A stretch of DNA of 64,000 bases, from positions 1-64,000 of the forward strand of contig CALCNX010000124.1 in assembly GCA_937899715.1 (NCBI GenBank). The letters run 5' to 3'. Numbering within the stretch: the first letter of the stretch is position 1; each line of letters begins with the position of its first letter. This DNA is from an uncultured bacterium. GTDB taxonomy: Bacteria; Bacteroidota; Ignavibacteria; Kapaibacteriales; UBA4661. Under the pieces are notes generated by a model. The model made no database searches. It had not been told where the DNA came from and saw only the letters and a list, made by a program, of their open reading frames with translations. The translations under genes and the position numbers were made by a program. Below are positions 9,201 through 18,231 of this stretch, piece by piece.

Positions 9201-10364
9201 TTATTTTGCTGGTTTGATGCCCAAGAGCTGCTTGCCGTCTTTGAAGTTGACCATAAGCGAGAAGCGCAGGGTGTTTGCAAGCGGGTTATTGACTTGGGTT
9301 GGGAGCACATAGCTGAAATTACCCTCGAAAATATCGAAGCGAACACCAAGACCGACGGTAAAGTAGTTGCGAATAGCGTTGGAAACACGTGCTGGCTCAA
9401 AGTAGTAGCCGCCACGAAGAGCAACAGTGCGGTCATACCAATACTCCAAACCGCCGGAAAGCTCAAACTCGCGTGTTCCCCAGCCGGTGAAAATTGCGGG
9501 AATAACACGGTCAAAACCTGTTCCGGTAGAATCACGACGCACAAGCTGTTTTGCGTAGTCAACAGCAAAATTTAGCTCATTAAATTCATCACGGATGAGC
9601 GTTCCGGCAAGACCAAAACGCATTTGCATCGGAAGTGGGTCGGAGAATTGGTTGTAGGTCATGGAGGGACCGAGGTTTTTCAGATTGACACCGAAAGAAA
9701 TACGGTCACTTAGATCTGCCTCGCCAATTTTCAGTTTTAGTGGTTTCCAAAGTGCAGAAATATCAAATGCTACCGTCTGCCCAACTCCACCACCGGCATT
9801 GTCTGCGGTTGCGCCTAGATTAGACTGAATGTATTTAATTCCTGCTCCAATACCAATGTCGTCTGTTACCTGCGTAGCAATGGCTCCGGTGATTGCAAAC
9901 TCGAAAGAGTTAAAGCGTCCAAGCTCACGCCCTTGTATGTCAGTTCGGACAAACTGCCCTAAATTGAAAAGAAGGAAATCCACAGCAATCGTGCTTTGGA
10001 GACCCGGTACATACTGCGAATATGCTCCGCGAGCATAGTAGAGGTCGGCATTGAACTGAGGAAGCCAGCGCGAGAACGCCAGCGATACCTGACGGTCGTA
10101 CTGAAATGCCAGTCCTGCCGGATTCCAATGAACGGCGTTCAGGTCTTCTGCCATACCGGTATTGGCATCGCCCATACCGTTTGCACGAGAATCAGGACCA
10201 ATAAGCATAAACGGTACTGCCGGTTGTCCGCCGAGCGGTGCTTGTGCGTATGCTGCTCCATACACGGTGAGCAATGCCACGATAAGTGCTGCTGCTTGCA
10301 ATGCTGGGCGCAATACGAAGCGTGTATTCATGCGCGGCGCAAGGTTTTTTGCAGATAATTTCAT
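9201..10364 (-). CDS. porV: Type IX secretion outer-membrane protein, PorV/LptO-like
   Basis: Predicted 14-strand outer-membrane barrel that, in the type IX system, shuttles cargo from the translocon to the PorU sortase. A signal peptide of about 40 residues ends at AAYAQAPLG. The mature N-terminus has the PorV signature VPFMLIGPDSRANGMGDA, followed by AEDLNAVHWNPAGLAF. The rest is repeated amphipathic strands rich in aromatic residues, ending in FSLMVNFKDGKQLLGIKPAK. Its 387 residues fit the family. It lies directly downstream of the PorU-like gene on the same strand, the usual partner. M12 (at 10331) is an alternative start. PorQ or another member of the same superfamily is the main alternative. 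Confidence 0.85.
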   Translation of the reverse strand: MKLSAKNLAPRMNTRFVLRPALQAAALIVALLTVYGAAYAQAPLGGQPAVPFMLIGPDSRANGMGDANTGMAEDLNAVHWNPAGLAFQYDRQVSLAFSRWLPQFNADLYYARGAYSQYVPGLQSTIAVDFLLFNLGQFVRTDIQGRELGRFNSFEFAITGAIATQVTDDIGIGAGIKYIQSNLGATADNAGGGVGQTVAFDISALWKPLKLKIGEADLSDRISFGVNLKNLGPSMTYNQFSDPLPMQMRFGLAGTLIRDEFNELNFAVDYAKQLVRRDSTGTGFDRVIPAIFTGWGTREFELSGGLEYWYDRTVALRGGYYFEPARVSNAIRNYFTVGLGVRFDIFEGNFSYVLPTQVNNPLANTLRFSLMVNFKDGKQLLGIKPAK

Positions 10365-10442
10365 AGAAAGATGACAAAAAATGAGAAAAGAAATAATTGT
10401 TTGCTACGATTGTGCCCAAACTTTTGCTGCGGGCGAGTTGTT

Positions 10443-13400
10443 TTATCGAACTTTCACAAACCCCCTTGATGCCGATTGTGTCTGCCCGTCCGTGCCGCTC
10501 ACACGCACCTGATACAGATAAACACCACTTGAAATAGTTGAGCCGGATTCATCGCGCCCGTCCCAGACCACTTCCATTGTACGAGCATTGGTTGTGCCGG
10601 AAAGGATTTTCACAGGTGTTCCGCTTGCCGAATAAATACCAATGCTATACGGCTGTGCCGTGGTTTGATTATGCCGGAAGCGAATAGTGGTTGTCTCGGT
10701 GAAAGGGTTCGGATAATTCACAAGTTCGGCAAGAACAAGACTTGAATCTGCTCCGATAACACGAAAATACGTTTCACTTTCGGAATAATTGTTAAAAATA
10801 TCCCATGCGCGAACTTTTACTCGATGCAAACCGGGCGCAAGGCTTGGTAAAACGCGTTCAACAGTGCCTCGGCGCGGGTCGTCGAGAGAAATACGATAGC
10901 TTTGGGTAAGCGTTATCGGAATAGCGCTATTGTCCACCCAGCATTGAATATCGTGCCCAATTCCCGTGCCAGTTGCGTTTACACCTGTCGCATCATACAA
11001 ATCTGCCAGAAGGGTCGGCGTGGTACTCACAAAGTCGCCTGCGCGGAACGTACGTTCATCCATGAAGAGACGAATCTCCGGTCCGATGCCATCATTCACA
11101 GCAGTTTCATCTATGCCGCCGACGGTGAATTGTATTGTCGCGCCGCGCCCGAACTTGCGTCCGTCAGCACTAACGGCGTACAAAAAGAGCCTTCCGGTCT
11201 GGTTGGAAAAGCTAATATCTTTCGGAATTGGCATTGTGAAGCTGAAGCGCCCATTGCGCACTTGGCTTGCGCCGATATTGAGCAGCCCGCCTAGCGTATT
11301 GAAGCGGTGTATAGTTCGGTCGAGGTCAATGTCCGTAATGGCTTTCTGAATATCGGTATCGTACAAAGAAGCAAGAATGCTGCCTGTGAAGGACGCATCA
11401 ACAACCTGCGATGACGGTGATGTTACGAAGCCGCTCAGGGAAAGTTGCGAGAGCGCTTTTACTTGTGGTTGTGCTGTTGTGCTCCGAAGGGCAACGCCGT
11501 TCAACGTGTCAACCACTACGGGCTGCTCCGGCAGTGCAAGGCGTACAGTGGGGTCGCCAAGCAAACAAAACTTTCGGTCGTTGTTGTACGAGCCGGAGAA
11601 AAACGACTGTTTCACACGATAAAGTAAATCGCCAAGTCGTGGAGCCGCTTCACCGCTGGTATTACGGAAAATTTGCCGAAATAGTTCTTGGCTAATGGCA
11701 GCATTGTCAACGGCATAGACCGTGCGTCCTGCTGCAAAGGTGGCAATAGCGCCACCGCGCGGACTGCTTATCATTTCTTCTGCACCACTTTGCTCACGGA
11801 AATTATCAAAGCGCCCAAAATCGCAGGTGGCAGCAACAAGGAAAAATAGGCGGTCAAGGTTCGTGAACTGTGGAATAGTAAGGTCGCGCAGCAAAAAGTC
11901 TTCATTTGCCCACAAACGCGGATTACCGTGTCCTATCCAGTTGAAAATAAGTGCTCCTTCGTTGACAGCCGCAATCATATCTTGTGTTGCAGCAGGGCGA
12001 CGGCGACCGCCGGGAGAGTTCTCCGGCGGGAAGTCTGGTAAATACGTTTTATGCTGACGCACATCAATCGGCAAAATAAAGTTTGCCAAATCTTCCGATT
12101 GTGTTACGTGCAAGGAACGATCACTATTAGCAAGGCTTTTGGTTGGTGCATCATCAGCTGTCAGCAAAAGGCGGGTACGCCAATTATCAACGGAAGAGGC
12201 GGTTTCGTAGCGGCGAATCTTCGAGAGAATTGTCGCGCCCTCGTCATTTGAGCGGACGCACAAGCGCCCAAGTGCCAGATCCACAAGGTCGTCATCACCA
12301 TTGACACAAACAAAATAGTCTTCGGTCATGATGTTTGTATTAACGGAATTCATATCCCCGTCAGCATCGTAGGTTTGGTATGTTGGCACGAAGTTTTTTG
12401 CCGTGATACCGGGTGTTAAGCTGCGATAATCAAAGTGTCCGTCGCCCCAGAACAAGACGTAGCTTGGTTTTTTTACCCACGTGCGATACGCAAAGGCAAT
12501 GTAGTCACGAAGCGCCGTCGGGTCGGGTGTGCCACCGTTAAATTGATAATAAATCTGGTCGGTGGTTACAATACGCACAATCAAGCCGCTTTGTGCTTGG
12601 CGATAAGTGCGGTATGCTTCTGCTGAAGGGAAGAGGTCTTTATCAGTAATCACAATAAGGTCAGCACCGCCCGCCGTATCCCGTAAGTCAGCCACATCAT
12701 CGGCTCGTTCTATGGAAGCGACTGAGGCTGTTTGCGAGGAGAGATAAAAATTGCGCGGTGCTTGGGGCGTGATGGCAGCACGAAATGTTGCTTGTCCGCC
12801 TGTTTGCGAGAGGTTGCGAACAAACTGCGGACTCGCACGATTGCTTATATCCACCACATAAATTTGATTGGCAGAGAAACCACGCACGGTGTACTCAGCC
12901 ACGCCGGAAAGGTTATCGGGTGTATCGGTAAAAAAACTAAGTTGGTTGTCAGCCGCAACAAACTCGCGCGGATAGTGGATTTCAAACCAGTCTAGAATAC
13001 CGTGATTGTCGTCGCCACCTTCACTGACATACAGAAATTCGAGTGTGCTGCGATTGTTTTGAATGAGTGACGACGAGGCGGTAGCAAAGCGAGTTGTTAC
13101 CGTCCCAACGGTGTAATCATCACCTGAGCCGAAAAAAGAGAATGGTGTTGAAAATAGTTCCGTACTGCCTTCTCGAACGTAAATTGCACCGGGCGCTCCT
13201 TCACCACTTGGGTTGTTCCATGCCGCCGAGATACGGTAACTCACGGGAACAGTGTTTCGGACAAGATTAGGCAATGCCGTTTCAAAGCGGGTTGCACGGT
13301 TACTGTTGAAGTTTTGCCCAAACCAACGCCGTCCAGAACCCGAAAGACCGACATCGAAAGGATTAACGAGATCATCGTCTTTGAAGATGCGCGAAATGTG

Positions 13401-14663
13401 ATACGAAGGCGTAATCGTAGTTTGAGCCGGAGATTCGGCAAAGGTAACGCGCCGCCCTTGCGTCGTGCTTCCGACGTTCAGCATATAGTAATTCCGACGA
13501 GAGTAGGTGTTCACAAAGTGCTGAATGGTCGGCGATTGGGAAGCAGAAGAAGCGGGCAGCGCAACAAAACCGTTCGGCGCTGCTCCAAAGAAAGAAATAG
13601 CCACGAGTGCGCCACTTGCATCGGCTTCTACGATAAGTGGTTGCTCGTTCATGGTGTTCGTGGTAGAAAGGCTCACGCGCTCTGGTAGTTCCGTGCCCCC
13701 ATTCCCGAAAAGGCTTATTGATACGACTTCAGCATTCGCAACCGTCAGCCCGGCATCGCGCAGTTGCTGGGCGGTAATGCGATAGATACCATCACGTTCC
13801 ACTCCGATTTTGAGCCAGCGCCCGCTTACGGCTTGGAGTGTGGAGCCTTTTTTTGAAGGCGCGAGGTCGGGAGGCGGTGCGATGCTGTTAGCGAGAGAGG
13901 ATATTGTGCCATTTGCTCCATTATTGGAGGCGATGCGCCAAATATCTGTCTGAGCATGATTGATGGTACTTGTAAAACCTGTTTTGGTATTGCTGTCGGA
14001 TACTTCCTGCACAGCAAGTGGCGATACATCTTCCGACATAAACTCAACGACAATACGCATCGTTTGCGGTATTTCAATGGACGCTGTTTCGGGGTTGTAC
14101 CGCGCAGCGCGAAGTTTGAGCGTGGCAATATGGCGGTCTCTACCAATACCGGAGTAGGTAATATTGTACCATTCCGGCATAGTTTCAGCATCATAAACAT
14201 CATTGAGCAGGCGATATTCTGGTTCACCTTTTTTGTTTGTTCCCAAGCGCGGAGCCATCAGGGAACGAATTGATTTCACACTGCGAGCATTATAGGAAGC
14301 AATACCGAAGCCATTAGGCGATGGCACGGTGATAGGTACACGAAGTTCTGCACTCAGAGGTGCGCCAATGTAGGTTGATTCGAGAGCTGCTCCAAGGATT
14401 TTCGGGCGCAAGAGATTCTTGCCATCAATGCGTATCGTATCAAAACCTTTGACTTGCGGAGTATAGTCCAGCACAAGACGCATTGGTGATGATTCTACAA
14501 CGGTGATGCCACACCACGACCAATTATCAGACGTAGAGACGGAAGTTGATAATGCTTGGGGAGTTTGTGCGGAAACGGTGTATGATACTCCGACAATACT
14601 CAAGCCAACAAAAAGCCATAGTAAGACAGCACGCGAAGCGATGCAACTGCACGTATAAAGCAT
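10443..14663 (-). CDS. porU: PorU-like type IX sortase, C25 (gingipain-type) peptidase family
   Basis: Cell-surface sortase that cuts the C-terminal signal of type IX cargo and attaches it to the surface. I chose the ATG at 14663 because it gives a standard signal peptide ending at YTVSAQ; an in-frame ATG at 14726 would add 21 hydrophobic residues. The C25 peptidase core has the catalytic His in NWIGHGNPRLWANEDF (about residue 910) and the Cys in LVAATCDFGRF (about residue 945), preceded by SYVLFWGDGHFDYRS. The C-terminus has NYPNPFTETTTIRF and SGVYLYQVRV, a FlgD/sorting-like fold. At 1406 residues it is longer than classical PorU (about 1150). It is followed by porV. Confidence 0.87.
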   Translation of the reverse strand: MLYTCSCIASRAVLLWLFVGLSIVGVSYTVSAQTPQALSTSVSTSDNWSWCGITVVESSPMRLVLDYTPQVKGFDTIRIDGKNLLRPKILGAALESTYIGAPLSAELRVPITVPSPNGFGIASYNARSVKSIRSLMAPRLGTNKKGEPEYRLLNDVYDAETMPEWYNITYSGIGRDRHIATLKLRAARYNPETASIEIPQTMRIVVEFMSEDVSPLAVQEVSDSNTKTGFTSTINHAQTDIWRIASNNGANGTISSLANSIAPPPDLAPSKKGSTLQAVSGRWLKIGVERDGIYRITAQQLRDAGLTVANAEVVSISLFGNGGTELPERVSLSTTNTMNEQPLIVEADASGALVAISFFGAAPNGFVALPASSASQSPTIQHFVNTYSRRNYYMLNVGSTTQGRRVTFAESPAQTTITPSYHISRIFKDDDLVNPFDVGLSGSGRRWFGQNFNSNRATRFETALPNLVRNTVPVSYRISAAWNNPSGEGAPGAIYVREGSTELFSTPFSFFGSGDDYTVGTVTTRFATASSSLIQNNRSTLEFLYVSEGGDDNHGILDWFEIHYPREFVAADNQLSFFTDTPDNLSGVAEYTVRGFSANQIYVVDISNRASPQFVRNLSQTGGQATFRAAITPQAPRNFYLSSQTASVASIERADDVADLRDTAGGADLIVITDKDLFPSAEAYRTYRQAQSGLIVRIVTTDQIYYQFNGGTPDPTALRDYIAFAYRTWVKKPSYVLFWGDGHFDYRSLTPGITAKNFVPTYQTYDADGDMNSVNTNIMTEDYFVCVNGDDDLVDLALGRLCVRSNDEGATILSKIRRYETASSVDNWRTRLLLTADDAPTKSLANSDRSLHVTQSEDLANFILPIDVRQHKTYLPDFPPENSPGGRRRPAATQDMIAAVNEGALIFNWIGHGNPRLWANEDFLLRDLTIPQFTNLDRLFFLVAATCDFGRFDNFREQSGAEEMISSPRGGAIATFAAGRTVYAVDNAAISQELFRQIFRNTSGEAAPRLGDLLYRVKQSFFSGSYNNDRKFCLLGDPTVRLALPEQPVVVDTLNGVALRSTTAQPQVKALSQLSLSGFVTSPSSQVVDASFTGSILASLYDTDIQKAITDIDLDRTIHRFNTLGGLLNIGASQVRNGRFSFTMPIPKDISFSNQTGRLFLYAVSADGRKFGRGATIQFTVGGIDETAVNDGIGPEIRLFMDERTFRAGDFVSTTPTLLADLYDATGVNATGTGIGHDIQCWVDNSAIPITLTQSYRISLDDPRRGTVERVLPSLAPGLHRVKVRAWDIFNNYSESETYFRVIGADSSLVLAELVNYPNPFTETTTIRFRHNQTTAQPYSIGIYSASGTPVKILSGTTNARTMEVVWDGRDESGSTISSGVYLYQVRVSGTDGQTQSASRGFVKVR

Positions 14664-15721
14664 GAATATCCAGAAAAAGTGAAACAATACAGCGATTAAT
14701 ACGATACCGATTGTAGTGGGAAGCATTGTGTATATGCGCTCTGCAACAGGTTCGTCCGAAAGAATACAAAAGAATCTCGTTAAAGCAAGAATACTGTATA
14801 GTTAAAAACGCGACAGTATTTGTACAGAGGGTAAAGGAGTGGAGCGCTAGCGGTCTGGGTTTTGAGGTTCGACAAAAATTGTGCGCCATTTATGAGGACG
14901 CGAGGCATCGCTGTATTTTGAGAGTGCAATATACAACAAATATTTCTTCTCACCACTTATAGGGTTATTAACTGAGTAAATTTTTTTGATAGTGGTCAGG
15001 CGGTACATGATTGGCTACAAGTAAATACAAACATTTCCCTTACCTAAATAATATCACTCATCTTTTTTTGAAAACGACAGCGCCTCGCTGATATAGCAAT
15101 CATTCCACTGTCAAGGAGCGTTATCCCAGCACTTGATATGCACTAACGAGCAGTGTTAGTGAACTCACGGTCAAAAATTCAACCACGACAAAGGAACAAA
15201 GTCATAGTCATCGACTTGAAACTCATTACACACGGTACAGATGTTGAATGCGGCAGTGATATAGGCAAGGCAAACGACAATCCGAGAAATCCCAAGACGG
15301 TTCCGCCCATCATCCGCATATAGAGAGCGCCAGTCAAGACAATCATTTATCTCTCGTACTGCTTGATAAGCGAATCCTGAAAAACGTTGACCGAGGTGTT
15401 GTCGGTATCAAAATTCCAATCACAGATCAGAACAAATTTATTGAGTAACAAGAGAAACCAGTGCAAACGCAGCAACGATATACCAACGGAAATTTTAATA
15501 CTGAAAAGGGCGGCGAAAGCCATAGACTGGAGCGGATATTAAACAAGCGCTGCAAAAACGGGAAATACGTGCCTACAAATAAGTGAGTCGTTGGCATATT
15601 TATGCACGAAGACCTAATCCTATAGGTAAAGGCAGGGGAATCAACCGCAAAGATAAGGCGAGGAAAGCAAGTCGAACATGGATATAAAAACTGTCTATTT
15701 CTTTTCTATGGTCTATGGGAT
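14664..15721. other. Gene-poor, probably degraded region between porU and tRNA-Leu
   Basis: No credible complete gene is visible in about 1 kb. On the minus strand a frame without a stop runs from about 15401 down to about 15172 and reads, among other residues, DCLDWRSLYADDGRNRLGI and CLAYITAAFNICTVCNEFQ. It lacks a proper start and I do not recognise it; it may be the remnant of a gene. The left 100 bp must hold the porU promoter. No second copy of the tRNA 3' end was seen, so there is no direct evidence of an integrated element. Confidence 0.4.
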
Positions 15722-15775
15722 AAAAAGACAAAAACCCTCGTAAAATGTCGGTTTTACAAGGGTTTTTGTCTTTTT
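15722..15775. terminator. Strong bidirectional terminator downstream of tRNA-Leu
   Basis: AAAAAGACAAAAACCCT (15722-15738) and AGGGTTTTTGTCTTTTT (15759-15775) are perfect complements, extended inward by GTAAAA/TTTTAC around a short loop. T-runs end both strands, so it can stop transcription in both directions. It sits 5 bp past the 3' end of the minus-strand tRNA gene and is most likely its terminator. Confidence 0.9.
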
Positions 15776-15780
15776 CTTTG

Positions 15781-15863
15781 TGCGGAGAGCGGGACTTGAA
15801 CCCGCATGCCCGTTAAGGCGCCACCTCCTTAGAGTGGTGCGTCTGCCATTTCGCCACCTCCGC
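15781..15863 (-). tRNA. tRNA-Leu, anticodon AAG
   Basis: The minus strand folds into a class II tRNA of 83 nt. The acceptor is GCGGAGG/TCTCCGC (one G-U), the D arm contains GCGAAATGGCAGACGC, and the anticodon stem is CCACT/GGTGG with loop CTAAGGA. The variable arm is long (CGCCTTAACGGGC) and the T arm is GCGGG-TTCAAGT-CCCGC with discriminator A. T33 followed by AAG gives anticodon AAG, which decodes CUU Leu. The long variable arm and the close match to bacterial tRNA-Leu D-arm patterns support leucine identity. CCA is not encoded. An A at position 34 is unusual for bacterial leucine tRNAs. Confidence 0.9.
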
Positions 15864-16027
15864 AGCAGACATTGTTAATGTCGTATTATCAAGACGACAA
15901 AAATACGGCTTTGCTGATTTCTGTGCAAATTTTTTTTATATCATCGGTAGAAATATCCTGCATACAGATACACAGGTCATTTCGGTATGGGGGAAAAGTC
16001 TCAGTAGGATTTCGCCATGAAATGTCG

Positions 16028-16035
16028 TATCTTTG
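16028..16035 (+). promoter_or_regulatory. Possible Bacteroidota-type -7 box upstream of pdxJ
   Basis: TATCTTTG fits the TAnnTTTG consensus used by Bacteroidota housekeeping sigma factors. It lies 43 bp before the pdxJ start. No convincing TTTG or TTGACA box is found at the right distance upstream, so this is tentative. Confidence 0.3.
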
Positions 16036-16078
16036 CGCCTTCTACGCCTTTTTGTCATTATTTTGTTTTGCCCTTGTA

Positions 16079-16804
16079 ATGATACAACTTGCTGTCAACA
16101 TAGACCACATCGCTACCTTGCGCGAAGCGCGAGGCGGTATTGAACCTGATCCCGTTGCTGCTGCTGCCATTGCCGAACTTTCCGGTGCAGTTGGCATCGT
16201 CTGCCATCTCCGCGAAGACCGCCGCCACGTCAACGACCGCGACCTCAGACTTCTCCGCGAGACCGTCAAGACGAAACTTGACCTTGAAATGGCGGCAACA
16301 CCGGAAGTAATCGGCATTGCCATTGATACCTTGCCCGATTTGGTAACATTTGTGCCGGAGCGCCGCGAAGAGCTTACCACCGAAGGCGGCTTGGATGTGG
16401 CGAAAAACCTACATCATTATACCGAAGTAGTCGCAAAGATGCACCAGAACGAAATTGCGGTGAGTTTTTTTATCGAACCTGCAAAAGAACAAATAAACGC
16501 TGCTTCCACAGCCGGTGCAGAAATTATTGAGCTGCACACCGGTATCTATGCGAACGCCCGCAATACCAAAGAGCAATTAGAGGAGCTAAAACGCCTCCGC
16601 GAAGCGTCTGAATATGCGGCTTCGCTGGGGCTGAAGGTAACAGCAGGACACGGCTTAAATTATGTCAATGTCCAGCAAATATGCACCATCCCCGAACTGG
16701 AAGAAATTAGTATCGGTCACGCAATTATCGCACGAGCGGCATTTATCGGCTTGGAGGCTGCTGTGCGAGATATGGTAAGGCTTTTGGAAGTTTATTCTCG
16801 TTGA
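16079..16804 (+). CDS. pdxJ: Pyridoxine 5'-phosphate synthase PdxJ
   Basis: Joins 1-deoxyxylulose 5-phosphate and 3-amino-2-oxopropyl phosphate to form pyridoxine 5'-phosphate, the last ring-building step of the DXP-dependent vitamin B6 route (cytosol). Family signatures are the N-terminal QLAVNIDHIATLREARGG, then CHLREDRRHVNDRDL, the VSFFIEPA strand, IELHTGIYANA and LKVTAGHGLNYVNV. The start at 16079 gives 241 residues, the normal length (E. coli 243); the frame is open further upstream, but that part has no similarity to the family. The der gene follows 71 bp downstream on the same strand. Confidence 0.96.
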   Translation: MIQLAVNIDHIATLREARGGIEPDPVAAAAIAELSGAVGIVCHLREDRRHVNDRDLRLLRETVKTKLDLEMAATPEVIGIAIDTLPDLVTFVPERREELTTEGGLDVAKNLHHYTEVVAKMHQNEIAVSFFIEPAKEQINAASTAGAEIIELHTGIYANARNTKEQLEELKRLREASEYAASLGLKVTAGHGLNYVNVQQICTIPELEEISIGHAIIARAAFIGLEAAVRDMVRLLEVYSR

Positions 16805-16875
16805 ATTTTGTTAAAGCCGCGCGTACATTTTTATTTTTGCCTGCCATCAACAAAGGCGCTCTTTATTTTCCCCCA

Positions 16876-18195
16876 ATGAACACTATTGCTATTGTCGGAC
16901 GACCAAACGTCGGTAAATCCACTCTTTTTAACCGTATTCTTGGGCGAGATGAAGCCATTCATGCGCCGGAACCCGGTGTTACCCGTGACCGCATCTATGG
17001 CAAAGCCGATTGGGCGGGGCGCTTTTTTACTGTTGTCGATACGGGCGGGATTGTGCCCGATAGCGAGGAGCTTTTCGACGTTGCCATACGAGAACAAGCT
17101 GCTATGGCTATAAGCGAGGCACAGTCTATTATCTTCGTCTGCGATGGTCGCACGGGCATTACCGCCATTGATGAAGAAATAGCACGGTTACTGCTTCGAT
17201 CCGGTAAGCACGTAACGATGGCAGTTAATAAAATGGATGACCCAAAGCATGATATGAATGCCTATGAGTTTGCATCGCTGGGCTTGGGCGAACCATTTGG
17301 CTTTTCCGCACTTTCGGGGCGGAGTATTGGCGAAATGCTTGATAGCGCCATCGAACCCTTTGCTGCTAATGAAGATGAAGTAGAGGACGAGCGCCTGAAA
17401 ATAGCCATTGTCGGGCGACCAAATGTGGGCAAATCAAGTCTGTGTAATGCGCTTTTGGGGCATGAACGCACTATTGTTACGCCGATTGCGGGCACGACGC
17501 GCGATGCTATTGACAGCGTTCTCAAGTATTACGGCGAAGAAATTGTACTGATAGATACCGCAGGACTCCGCCGCCGAAGTCGTATCCAAGAAAACGTCGA
17601 GATGTTCAGCACCTTCCGCACCCAACGCGCCATTGAGCGCTGCGATGTAGCAGTGGTGGTGGTGGATGCTGTGCAGGGTTTGGATATGCAGGACAAGCGG
17701 ATTATCAATGATGTGGTAGATGCGCGTAAGGGTATTATCATTGCTATCAATAAATGGGATGCCGTTGAGAAAGACCACAAGACTGCAGAAAACCTGACGA
17801 AGCAGATTCGCAGTGAAATGAAAACTGTAGATTATGCGCCGACACTTTTTATCTCGGCACTCTCCAAGCAACGCATTACCAAAGTTCCCGAAATGGCGAA
17901 AGATATTCAAATGCGCCGCAAACAGCGTATTCCTACTGGAAAGCTGAACGATAAACTGCTGGAGGATATTTCCCGCACACCGCCACCGTCAGTCAAGGGG
18001 CATGATTTGCGGATTAACTACATCACGCAGACCGGAACCGAGCCACCGCTTTTCATCTTTTTTTCAAATTTTCCTGAATCCATTCCTGAAGCGTACAAAC
18101 GTTTTTTGGAGAATAAACTCCGCGAACACCTTGATTTGACGGGCATTCCGATTTCATTCCTTTTCCGCAGCAAAAACAAGCGCGAGGACGATTAA
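16876..18195 (+). CDS. der: Ribosome biogenesis GTPase Der (EngA)
   Basis: Double GTPase needed for assembly of the 50S ribosomal subunit. The two G domains are visible. The first has GRPNVGKST (residues 8-16), VVDTGG and NKMD (about 117). The second has GRPNVGKSS (about 180), LIDTAGLRRR and NKWD (about 298). A C-terminal KH-like domain follows (about 350-435), with a basic tail KNKRED. The start at 16876 is chosen because homologues begin right at the first G1 loop; the frame is open 75 bp further upstream. The 439-residue length is typical. The K+ channel gene follows 36 bp downstream. Confidence 0.96.
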   Translation: MNTIAIVGRPNVGKSTLFNRILGRDEAIHAPEPGVTRDRIYGKADWAGRFFTVVDTGGIVPDSEELFDVAIREQAAMAISEAQSIIFVCDGRTGITAIDEEIARLLLRSGKHVTMAVNKMDDPKHDMNAYEFASLGLGEPFGFSALSGRSIGEMLDSAIEPFAANEDEVEDERLKIAIVGRPNVGKSSLCNALLGHERTIVTPIAGTTRDAIDSVLKYYGEEIVLIDTAGLRRRSRIQENVEMFSTFRTQRAIERCDVAVVVVDAVQGLDMQDKRIINDVVDARKGIIIAINKWDAVEKDHKTAENLTKQIRSEMKTVDYAPTLFISALSKQRITKVPEMAKDIQMRRKQRIPTGKLNDKLLEDISRTPPPSVKGHDLRINYITQTGTEPPLFIFFSNFPESIPEAYKRFLENKLREHLDLTGIPISFLFRSKNKREDD

Positions 18196-18231
18196 CGCTG
18201 CTTGCACTCACATATTGCTAACGATGTTGCC

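Noticed and set aside
12380..12405. TTGGCACGAAG followed by TTTTTTGC, resembling a sigma-54 site
   Set aside because: The GG to GC spacing is 13 and not 10 bases, and it lies inside porU.
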